From NCBI GenBank assembly GCA_937894795.1, contig CALCQV010000107.1, positions 1 through 14,431 on the forward strand: a DNA stretch of 14,431 nt. Direction: 5' to 3'. The position numbers and the translations under genes are program-made. Position 1 is the stretch's first letter, and the number at the start of each line of letters is the position of its first letter. This document shows positions 8,873 to 14,431 of this stretch, piece after piece. The stretch comes from an uncultured Bacteroidales bacterium (GTDB taxonomy: Bacteria > Bacteroidota > Bacteroidia > Bacteroidales > Lentimicrobiaceae). The notes under the pieces were generated by a model, which saw only the letters and a list, made by a program, of their open reading frames with translations, made no database searches and was not told the DNA's origin.

Positions 8873-9457
8873 TTACATAATTTTAAGTGCACTTTTAATT
8901 AATTGTTCAACTGTAATGGAAGAACCTTCATCCTGAATAATTTTATCAACAGTTTTCTCAGCCAGGTTTCTGTTGAAGCCAAGCAAAGTTAAAGCTGATA
9001 ACGCCTCTTCCTTATTAGTATTGTGCGTAGTTCCTAAAATTTCTTTAATACCAACATCTTTAACTAACTTGTCTTTCAGGTCAATAATTATTCTTTGAGC
9101 TGTTTTTCCACCAATTCCCTTAACTCTTTGAAGTGTGCCAACCTTTGCATTTATTATAGCTTCTGAAACATCAGAGGGTGTAAGTGATGAAAGTATCAGC
9201 CTGGCTGTGTTTGCGCCAACCCCCGATACTGATATGAGGTGGCGAAACAGCATCCTTTCATCCTCATTTGCAAAACCAAACAGCATCTGGGCATCTTCTC
9301 TTACTACCAGATGTGTTAGCAACCTACATTCGGTTTTTTCTTTTATGAGTGAATAGGTGTTAAGCGAAATGGCTATGTTATACCCTACTCCCTTGCAATT
9401 TATTACTGCAGAAGCTGGATTTAGTGAATCAATAGAACCTTCTATAAATGCATACAT
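8873..9457 (-). CDS. ruvA: Holliday junction branch migration protein RuvA
   Basis: RuvA binds four-way DNA junctions and loads the RuvB motor for branch migration in recombinational repair. The 194-residue product has the normal family length and layout. An OB-fold domain (1-62) begins MYAFIEGSIDSL and includes VVREDAQMLFGF. A central region carries two helix-hairpin-helix motifs, ISVSGVGANTAR (about 75-86) and VKGIGGKTAQR (about 112-122). A small C-terminal RuvB-contact domain (about 148-194) contains the ALTLLGF segment. The ATG at 9457 gives the canonical N-terminus. It lies upstream of sprA on the same strand with a 142-base gap, so co-transcription is possible but not shown. ruvB and ruvC are not in the window. 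Confidence 0.97.
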   Translation of the reverse strand: MYAFIEGSIDSLNPASAVINCKGVGYNIAISLNTYSLIKEKTECRLLTHLVVREDAQMLFGFANEDERMLFRHLISVSGVGANTARLILSSLTPSDVSEAIINAKVGTLQRVKGIGGKTAQRIIIDLKDKLVKDVGIKEILGTTHNTNKEEALSALTLLGFNRNLAEKTVDKIIQDEGSSITVEQLIKSALKIM

Positions 9458-9481
9458 AGCTGGCTAAAATCTGTTAACCGA

Positions 9482-9489
9482 CAAAAATA
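9482..9489 (-). promoter_or_regulatory. Possible -7 promoter element for ruvA
   Basis: On the minus strand TATTTTTG fits TAnnTTTG, 24 bases upstream of the ruvA ATG. No convincing TTTG is seen at the matching -33 distance. It lies in the 194-base divergent gap between ruvA and the beta-barrel gene, where I found no clear plus-strand promoter. Confidence 0.35.
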
Positions 9490-9651
9490 GAGATAATTAT
9501 TTGAATATTGACTTATGAACTGATAAATGAGATTCCAAAAAAACTAACTTTACCAACAATTTTTTGTGTGCCCTGAACTGAATGGCAGCCTTTTTATGAA
9601 GGGAACAGCAGAATTCTATTTACATAGTTTCAAATTTAAAATCCAATCATC

Positions 9652-10368
9652 ATGAAAAAGATGACAATTTTGGTTATACTGATGCTTATCATTATCTCAG
9701 CAAAATCACAACCATGGTTCGATGTAGGTTTAAAAGGTGGAGTGGGGACTTCATTTATGTATAACAAGCAGATATTTGATGATCAGTATCTTACTCATAA
9801 GTTTAAACCAGGGTATACCTATGGTGCTAAATTTGGATTTAACTTTATTCAACAGCATCAACTTACTTTTGATGTTATGAAATCCTCTTTCACCCAAGGT
9901 TTTATCTATTATCCGGAAGCCGGGAATGAAGTGTTCAGGGATTATACTATTGATGGAATGGATTTATTATTAATGTATCGTTCCAATCTAAAAGGAACAT
10001 ACTTCGAAATCGGCCCTCAATGGAGTTCTGTTTCTAAAGTGAAATATAAAGATGAGGGTGGTGATTTCGTGAATCCATATACACCTGATCAGATAATCAA
10101 TAAAAGCAACTTTTCAATGGCAGTGGGATTTGGTGGATATGTTTTCGGTACTGATAATTTTGGCGTAACGGCCGGTTTTAGAGTGAACTATACTCTTAAT
10201 GATATTGCCTCAGAATCAGGAAGAGATAAGAACTTCCCTATGCTCACCCCCGGTGAGCCTTCACCTACCCATAATCTTGGTGTTATTTTTATATTGGAAG
10301 CAAATTATGATTTTGGTTATTTGGTGAGCTCCAGATGCGGTAAACGAACAAAGCTCTTTGTATTCTGA
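9652..10368 (+). CDS. Secreted outer-membrane beta-barrel protein of unknown function
   Basis: I do not recognise a specific family member. The 238-residue product begins with a clear signal peptide: MKK, a hydrophobic core at about 5-16, and probable cleavage after SAKS near residue 19. The mature part alternates polar and hydrophobic or aromatic residues in short stretches with Gly-rich turns, such as GYTYGAKFGFNF, YFEIGPQWSS and FSMAVGFGGYVFG. This is typical of the small 8- to 10-stranded outer-membrane barrels grouped loosely as PorT-like or 'outer membrane beta-barrel' proteins in Bacteroidota. The C-terminal ending is unusual: after a plausible last strand near 214-226 there is a short basic, Cys-containing tail ending in Phe. 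It stands alone, diverging from ruvA and 169 bases ahead of mdh. It is the only complete gene here ending in TGA. Localisation is well supported; function is unknown. Confidence 0.8.
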   Translation: MKKMTILVILMLIIISAKSQPWFDVGLKGGVGTSFMYNKQIFDDQYLTHKFKPGYTYGAKFGFNFIQQHQLTFDVMKSSFTQGFIYYPEAGNEVFRDYTIDGMDLLLMYRSNLKGTYFEIGPQWSSVSKVKYKDEGGDFVNPYTPDQIINKSNFSMAVGFGGYVFGTDNFGVTAGFRVNYTLNDIASESGRDKNFPMLTPGEPSPTHNLGVIFILEANYDFGYLVSSRCGKRTKLFVF

Positions 10369-10390
10369 TACTCATTTTTCTCAATATTAT

Positions 10391-10417
10391 CAATCGGTTT
10401 GGTAAACTTTTCGATTG
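10391..10417. repeat. Small inverted repeat downstream of the beta-barrel gene
   Basis: CAATCG (10391-10396) pairs with CGATTG (10412-10417). Inside it GTTT and AAAC can pair around a GGT turn, leaving a TTTT bulge. It lies 22 bases past the stop codon. No T-run follows, so a terminator role is only a guess. Confidence 0.3.
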
Positions 10418-10479
10418 CTTGAATGTTATTTATCAAATTATTTTCTGTTGGGGTTTTATAGCATATAGTTAAAAACCTA

Positions 10480-10487
10480 TATATTTG
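10480..10487 (+). promoter_or_regulatory. -7 promoter element for mdh
   Basis: TATATTTG fits the Bacteroidota TAnnTTTG consensus exactly and sits 50 bases before the mdh ATG. The -33 region is poor: only a TTTT at 10454-10457 and a GTTG at 10447-10450 lie upstream. The 11-base string TATATTTGCAT recurs exactly at the recX promoter. Confidence 0.55.
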
Positions 10488-10537
10488 CATGTATAGAATC
10501 TTATCAGTAGAAATATTAAACGACTAATCAGCAAAAA

Positions 10538-11482
10538 ATGAAGAAAATAACTGTTATTGGCGCCGGTAATGTTGGTGCAACCTGTGCAAATGTTATTGCG
10601 CATAAAGACCTTACCCGTGAGGTAGTATTGGTTGATATTAAAGAGGGCGTTGCAGAGGGTAAAGCCCTTGATATCTGGCAGACTTCTTCTATTAATAATT
10701 TCAATACCAGAGTAGTGGGTGTAACTAATGATTACCTGAAGACCAAGGGGTCTTCAATTGTTGTAATTACTTCAGGGTTGCCCAGAAAACCGGGAATGAG
10801 TCGTGATGATCTTATCAAAACAAATGCATCGATTGTAATTGATGTAACCCAAAAAGTTATTAAGTACTCCCCTGAGGCAATAATTATTGTTGTTTCAAAT
10901 CCACTCGATGTGATGACTTATGCCGTTTATAAAGCGGCAAGAAAACATTCAAGCAGGGTGTTTGGAATGGCAGGTATTCTTGACACCGGCCGATATAAAG
11001 CCTTTGTTGCTGAAGCCCTTGATGTTTCACCTAAAGATATTCAATCATTATTACTGGGCGGACATGGTGATTCCATGGTACCTCTTCCTCGTTTTACATC
11101 AGTTGCAGGTATCCCTGTTACCGATCTTTTGAATAAGGAAGAAATTGACAAAATTGTTGAGCGTACAAAAAAAGGTGGAGGTGAATTGGTTAACCTGATG
11201 GGAACTTCAGCCTGGTATGCACCGGGAGCTGCTGCAGCCTCAATGGTTGAAGCTATTGTTGATGACCAAAAACGTATTTTCCCTGTTTGTGCCTATCTTG
11301 ATGGAGAGTATGGATTGAATGATGTTTACATGGGCGTGCCCGTTAAACTTGGCGCCAAGGGAATTGAAGAAATTATAGAATTAAAACTTACTCCTGATGA
11401 GCATAAAATGTTACAGGAATCTGCCGAATCGGTAAAGGTTACTATGCGTGTTCTTGATGATATGAAGTTGTTTGAAGAGTAA
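10538..11482 (+). CDS. mdh: NAD-dependent malate dehydrogenase (LDH-like type)
   Basis: This enzyme interconverts malate and oxaloacetate with NAD in the citric acid cycle. The 314-residue product has the N-terminal Rossmann motif GAGNVG (8-13) and Asp33 for the NAD ribose. The substrate loop LPRKPGMSR supplies Arg83 and Arg89, and Asn121 lies in SNPLD. The catalytic pair is Asp149 (in LDTGRY) with His176 in GGHGDSMVP. Arg at the loop position where lactate dehydrogenases have Gln argues for malate rather than lactate specificity. The length and the GGHGDSMVPL motif place it in the LDH-like MDH clade found in Bacteroidota, not the E. coli-type clade. The ATG at 10538 gives the canonical MKKITVIGAG start. 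It appears monocistronic, with its own -7 element and a strong terminator 27 bases after the stop. Confidence 0.96.
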   Translation: MKKITVIGAGNVGATCANVIAHKDLTREVVLVDIKEGVAEGKALDIWQTSSINNFNTRVVGVTNDYLKTKGSSIVVITSGLPRKPGMSRDDLIKTNASIVIDVTQKVIKYSPEAIIIVVSNPLDVMTYAVYKAARKHSSRVFGMAGILDTGRYKAFVAEALDVSPKDIQSLLLGGHGDSMVPLPRFTSVAGIPVTDLLNKEEIDKIVERTKKGGGELVNLMGTSAWYAPGAAAASMVEAIVDDQKRIFPVCAYLDGEYGLNDVYMGVPVKLGAKGIEEIIELKLTPDEHKMLQESAESVKVTMRVLDDMKLFEE

Positions 11483-11509
11483 ATTTGATAATTGAGTGAT
11501 GCTTGTTGA

Positions 11510-11555
11510 GAACAGGGGTAGCTGATTTTTTTGGCTCCCCCTGTTCTTTTTTTTT
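11510..11555 (+). terminator. Strong rho-independent terminator after mdh
   Basis: GAACAGGGGTAGC (11510-11522) pairs with GCTCCCCCTGTTC (11534-11546) over 13 positions with one mismatch, around an 11-base loop. Nine T follow directly (11547-11555). This cleanly separates mdh from the sirtuin gene. Confidence 0.93.
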
Positions 11556-11650
11556 CAGGACTTCAATATGAAATCTCACCTTTGATTCCGGCTAACAACT
11601 TAATCTCCATAACTTATGCCATATCATATCGTTTAATATTTGATGCTTTT

Positions 11651-11665
11651 TACCATTATATGGTA
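11651..11665. repeat. Short palindrome upstream of the sirtuin gene
   Basis: TACCAT and ATGGTA flank a TAT spacer, forming a perfect 15-base dyad about 80 bases ahead of the sirtuin ATG. It could be a regulator site, but no promoter can be placed confidently next to it, and a dyad this size may occur by chance. The remainder of 11556-11744 shows nothing else I can support. Confidence 0.25.
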
Positions 11666-11744
11666 TATGCCGGGTGGATTTATTTTACCGAAACTACTTT
11701 AAATGAAAATTGTCTAATTTTATCCTCTTTATTGCAGATTGTTT

Positions 11745-12443
11745 ATGAACGAAAAGAGAATTGTTGTATTAACAGGTGCAGGCATCAGTGCTGAAAGCGG
11801 ATTGAAGACATTTCGTGATTCAAATGGATTGTGGGAAGAATATAATATTGAGGAAGTTGCAACATATAGCGGTTGGCTGCGAAACCCCAAATTGGTATTA
11901 GACTTCTATAATAAACGCAGAGGTCAACTCCAGGGTGCCGTACCTAATGATGCTCATATTGCTTTGGCGCAACTGGAGAAAAAGTATGAGGTTCATGTTA
12001 TTACGCAAAATGTTGATGATCTGCATGAAAGAGGGGGGTCAACAAATATTATACATCTTCATGGAGAATTAACAAAAGTAAGAAGTACTAAGTACCCCGA
12101 ACTTGTTTATAATATTGGTTATAAGGACATTAATATAGGCGATTTGTGTGAGAATGGTGAACAGTTAAGGCCACACATCGTTTGGTTTGGAGAAGCAGTG
12201 CCCTTAATGGATGATGCTTCTAAAATTGTTGAAGAGGCTGATTATCTATTGATTATTGGAACTTCATTGCAAGTTTACCCTGCTGCCGGATTAATGCATT
12301 ATGCACCCTCTAATTGCCTGATATATTTAATAGATCCTAAAGCCGAGAATTCATTTCAATCTAATAATATTACGGTTATTAGAGAAAATGCCGGTACTGC
12401 AGTTCCAAAACTTGTTAAAGAATTATTAGACCAAGTGGAATAG
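11745..12443 (+). CDS. cobB: NAD-dependent protein deacylase, sirtuin family (SIR2/CobB-like)
   Basis: Sirtuins remove acyl groups from lysines using NAD. The 232-residue protein has GAGISAESGLKTFRD (11-25), TQNVDDLHERGG (87-98) and the catalytic His106 in HLHGEL. It also has GTSLQVYPA (172-180) and a late LIDP strand. Tyr55 and Arg58 in FYNKRR match the pair that reads the carboxylate of succyl-type lysine acyl groups in SIRT5 and E. coli CobB, suggesting desuccinylase activity. The zinc module is unusual. Where two CxxC pairs normally lie (about 112-145), only one Cys (135) is present and the first pair is absent, so zinc binding is unlikely. I chose the ATG at 11745; a TTG two codons upstream is less likely. 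The fkp-like gene follows after 32 bases, possibly in the same transcript. Family assignment is secure, acyl preference inferred. Confidence 0.93.
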   Translation: MNEKRIVVLTGAGISAESGLKTFRDSNGLWEEYNIEEVATYSGWLRNPKLVLDFYNKRRGQLQGAVPNDAHIALAQLEKKYEVHVITQNVDDLHERGGSTNIIHLHGELTKVRSTKYPELVYNIGYKDINIGDLCENGEQLRPHIVWFGEAVPLMDDASKIVEEADYLLIIGTSLQVYPAAGLMHYAPSNCLIYLIDPKAENSFQSNNITVIRENAGTAVPKLVKELLDQVE

Positions 12444-12475
12444 CCAACCGAAGTTATAATTGTAAACGCAAGGTT

Positions 12476-12931
12476 ATGAACTCAACAAAGCTTATATATT
12501 TCATGTTTTTAATCATTCTTTTCGCAGGATGCAAGAAGGATGATGATCTACGGAAGAAAGATGACCTCATAATCAATGAATATCTTACCCAACACGGGCT
12601 TACAGCCCAAAAAACCGAATCAGGCCTTTATTATATTATTGATGTGCCCGGAGCATTCCCACGACCAACCATTAATTCTACCATTACAGTTCATTATAAA
12701 GGTTATCTGACAAATCAGAAGGTGTTTGATACTACTGAAGGCGACGACCCGGCAACTTTTAAATTATCGGAGGTTATTGAAGGTTGGCAAGAGGGTATGC
12801 AATTATTTGGAGAAGGGGGGAAAGGCACTTTATTAATTCCATCCTATTTGGGATATGGAAGCGCCATTATGCCCGGTATCCCGGCCAATTCAGTTCTCAT
12901 ATTCGATTTTCATTTGATTGATGTGGAATAA
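12476..12931 (+). CDS. FKBP-type peptidyl-prolyl isomerase lipoprotein
   Basis: This protein catalyses cis-trans isomerisation of proline peptide bonds, assisting folding outside the cytoplasm. It has 151 residues. A lipoprotein signal peptide ends in LFAGC with the lipid-bearing Cys19. A helical linker (about 28-48) and one FKBP domain (about 67-151) follow. The FKBP12 pocket residues are recognisable: Tyr74 in HYKG, Phe84 and Asp85 in VFDT, Val100, Ile101 and Trp104 in EVIEGW, Tyr127 in LGYG and Phe143 in IFDF. It is therefore probably active. Directly after the cysteine comes KKDDD, resembling the charged export signal that sends Bacteroidota lipoproteins to the cell surface, so it may be surface-exposed rather than periplasmic. 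It sits 32 bases after the sirtuin gene, and no terminator is evident after it. Confidence 0.93.
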   Translation: MNSTKLIYFMFLIILFAGCKKDDDLRKKDDLIINEYLTQHGLTAQKTESGLYYIIDVPGAFPRPTINSTITVHYKGYLTNQKVFDTTEGDDPATFKLSEVIEGWQEGMQLFGEGGKGTLLIPSYLGYGSAIMPGIPANSVLIFDFHLIDVE

Positions 12932-12977
12932 TAGAAATCAACAACCTTTAATTACCGCTACTTTAGCCAAGAAAAAA

Positions 12978-13008
12978 TTTGCATTTACGACACATTATCT
13001 TATATTTG
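12978..13008 (+). promoter_or_regulatory. Bacteroidota-type promoter for recX-prfB
   Basis: TTTG at 12978-12981 and TATATTTG at 13001-13008 match the -33 and -7 consensus boxes, with a 19-base spacer. Transcription would start near 13014, leaving a leader of about 25 bases before the recX ATG at 13040. This is the best promoter in the window. Confidence 0.7.
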
Positions 13009-13039
13009 CATCACAATTTAATGTTTAAAACAGATTGAT

Positions 13040-13507
13040 ATGAATGGACTGAATAAGGAGATTGCAAAAATCCGCCGTTGGTGTGCAATCCAGGAGCGTT
13101 GCCTCGTTGAAGTTAAAATTCATGCTCTTGCACTGGGTTTAAATGATAAGGATGCTGAAAAAGCTATCCAGACCCTTACTAATGAGGGTTTCATTGATGA
13201 AGAACGCTTTGCAAAAATTTATGCCGGCAGTAAATTCAGAAATAAGAATTGGGGGCGTTCACGTATCATTGGTGAGCTTAAGGCCCGTCAGATTCCTGCC
13301 GATATCATAAAGATAGGTTTAAGTGAAATTGATGAGGAAGACTACCGTGCAAGGATTATGGAAATGGTTCAGCATAAAATTGCCGTGACTGACCGTTCAA
13401 ATGTGCTTCTCTTCAAGCATCGGTTGGCCAAACCTGCAATTGCTAAGGGGTATGAACCTGAGCTTGTTCAGGAAATCATTGATGAGCTGATAAAAGTGAA
13501 AAAATAA
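13040..13507 (+). CDS. recX: Regulatory protein RecX
   Basis: RecX binds RecA filaments and modulates recombinase activity. The 155-residue protein is all-helical by appearance and has the RecX tandem three-helix pattern. Recognisable segments are RRWCAIQERCLVEV (12-25), LTNEGFIDEERFAKIYAGSKFRNKNWGR (described here by its ends, 46 to 73), the IIGELKARQIP stretch (76-86) and LSEIDEEDY (94-102). The W-G-R following the FRNKN basic stretch and the EIDEEDY segment are typical of Bacteroidota RecX. The ATG at 13040 yields the normal short N-terminus. recA is not adjacent. The gene leads a pair with prfB: the stop codon ends one base before the prfB ATG, so translational coupling is likely. Confidence 0.92.
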   Translation: MNGLNKEIAKIRRWCAIQERCLVEVKIHALALGLNDKDAEKAIQTLTNEGFIDEERFAKIYAGSKFRNKNWGRSRIIGELKARQIPADIIKIGLSEIDEEDYRARIMEMVQHKIAVTDRSNVLLFKHRLAKPAIAKGYEPELVQEIIDELIKVKK

Positions 13508-13508
13508 T

Positions 13509-14421
13509 ATGGTGCAGAAGGAGCAAGTTAATGATTTGAGGAAAAGACTTGATGCTCTGAGGAGGTTCCTTTGACATTGATAGCAAGCTTGAATCAATAA
13601 ATGAAGAGGAGGCAATAACCCACCAGCCTGATTTCTGGAATGACCCCAAGAAGGCCGAAGCTCTTCTGAAGGAAATTCAGCTCAAGAAGAAGTGGACAAT
13701 TGACTTCCAAGCATCAGTGGCCTCTTTTGAAGATCTGGTAGTTATGGTTGATTTCTTTGAGGCAGGTGATGCCTTGGAAACTGATCTTGATCACCAGTAT
13801 GCCATTACCCTAAAAGCCATAGAAGATCTCGAACTGCGCAACATGCTCAGCAATGAAGAGGATCATCTTAATGCCATTTTACAGATTAATGCAGGAGCCG
13901 GTGGTACCGAAAGCAATGATTGGGCCGCCATGCTTATGCGTATGTATATTCGTTATGGCGAACGTAATAATTATAAGGTTAGGGAATTAGATATGCATGA
14001 GGGTGATGTGGCCGGTATTAAGTCAGTTACCCTTGAGTTTGAAGGTGAGGATGCTTTTGGATATCTTAAGAGTGAAAATGGTGTACACCGGTTAGTGCGG
14101 CTCTCTCCTTTTGACTCTGCAAATAAAAGGCATACCTCTTTCGCTTCTGTCTATGTCTATCCTGTTGTTGATGATAAGATTGATATTCAGGTAAATCCTG
14201 CTGATATAACTTGGGATACTTTCAGATCAAGCGGTCCCGGCGGCCAAAATGTAAATAAAGTGGAAACGGCTGTACGGCTTAAGCATGAACCATCAGGTAT
14301 CATCATTGAATGTCAGGTTACCCGGTCGCAAGGGCAGAATAGAGAAAAAGCCCTCCAGATGCTTAAATCACAATTGTATGAAATTGAACTTCGCAAGCAG
14401 AATGAAGCAATTGTGATTTAA
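13509..14421 (+). CDS. prfB: Peptide chain release factor 2, with programmed +1 frameshift; C-terminus lost at the window end
   Basis: RF2 ends translation at UGA and UAA codons. The gene begins with ATG at 13509 and reads 21 codons to an in-frame UGA (13572-13574). After a +1 shift at CTT it continues with Asp-Ile-Asp in the main frame. Joined, the product has about 303 residues here, against roughly 365 for the family. Visible motifs are LRKRLDALRR before the shift and the RF2 stop-recognition tripeptide SPF (14104-14112). The peptidyl-hydrolysis motif GGQ (14239-14247, about residues 244-246) lies within SSGPGGQNVNKVE. The apparent stop at 14419-14421 is not the natural end: the final 24 bases are a reverse-complement copy of upstream prfB sequence, and about 55-65 conserved C-terminal residues are missing. 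A GTG at 13717 is internal, not the start. It follows recX by one base. Confidence 0.95.
13560..13575 (+). promoter_or_regulatory. RF2 autoregulatory +1 programmed frameshift site
   Basis: AGGAGG (13560-13565), a Shine-Dalgarno-like element, is followed by a three-base spacer TTC, the slippery codon CTT (13569-13571) and TGA C (13572-13575). Spacing and slippery sequence match the classical bacterial prfB site. When RF2 is scarce, the ribosome pauses at UGA, slips from CUU to UUU and resumes at GAC. When RF2 is abundant it terminates after 21 codons. The frame before the site and the frame after it both match RF2, confirming recoding and not a sequencing error. Confidence 0.95.
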
Positions 14422-14431
14422 GCATCTGGAG
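14353..14431. repeat. Exact 24-base inverted repeat at the window end, probable fold-back artefact
   Basis: Bases 14408-14431 are the exact reverse complement of 14353-14376, with a 31-base spacer. The first copy is ordinary conserved prfB coding sequence. The second creates a premature stop in prfB and departs from the RF2 family right where it begins. The junction contains the self-complementary hexamer CAATTG, which could prime a fold-back. A chimeric read or contig-end assembly error explains this best; a real inversion breakpoint inside prfB is much less likely. Confidence 0.85.

Noticed and set aside
11531..11794. Plus-strand open frame across the mdh-sirtuin gap
   Set aside because: It begins inside the mdh terminator, overlaps the sirtuin start in another frame and has no recognisable protein character.
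13397..13615. Minus-strand frame across the recX-prfB junction
   Set aside because: It lies opposite two well-supported genes and has no protein-like features.
13717..14421. prfB as a shorter gene starting at the GTG at 13717
   Set aside because: The 48 codons upstream in the same frame and the 21 codons before the UGA match RF2, and the recoding site is complete.
14408..14431. True end of prfB with a downstream hairpin terminator
   Set aside because: The repeat copies coding sequence exactly, there is no T-run, and the conserved RF2 C-terminus is missing.

Overview
The window looks like chromosomal DNA from a member of the Bacteroidota, probably class Bacteroidia. Four things point there: the type IX secretion translocon gene sprA, a Bacteroidota-style TonB with a PGG motif ahead of its C-terminal domain, TAnnTTTG-type -7 promoter elements, and a lipoprotein with a charged K/D-rich stretch right after the lipid cysteine. 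Base composition is AT-rich by eye. Seven of nine complete genes end in TAA. No mobile element, rRNA, tRNA or CRISPR array was seen, and no gene-free stretch exceeds about 265 bases.

Left part (1-9457, minus strand). Transcription runs right to left through ruvA, sprA, gcvH and a tonB-like gene, ending at a strong hairpin terminator at 52-85. SprA (2416 codons) fills half the window and is the giant outer-membrane translocon of the type IX secretion system. GcvH is the lipoyl carrier of the glycine cleavage system and has its own promoter-like element. TonB couples the proton motive force to outer-membrane transport. The ruvA-sprA-gcvH order is a recurrent Bacteroidota arrangement whose members have no obvious common function.

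Middle (9458-11555, plus strand). A divergent intergenic region leads to an unidentified secreted outer-membrane beta-barrel protein. It is followed by malate dehydrogenase with its own -7 element and a strong intrinsic terminator.

Right part (11745-14431, plus strand). A sirtuin deacylase lacks the usual zinc cysteines but keeps the Tyr/Arg acyl-selectivity pair. It lies 32 bases ahead of an FKBP-type prolyl isomerase lipoprotein. Then come recX and prfB, one base apart, behind a good Bacteroidota promoter. prfB carries the classic programmed +1 frameshift at an in-frame UGA. Its C-terminus is missing because the last 24 bases of the window are an exact reverse complement of 14353-14376, most likely a fold-back artefact at a contig end.

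Most of this is well-understood housekeeping and secretion DNA, and I do not see a new multi-gene system. The points most worth checking are the prfB recoding site, the terminal fold-back, the apparent UUG start of sprA and the zinc-module-less sirtuin.
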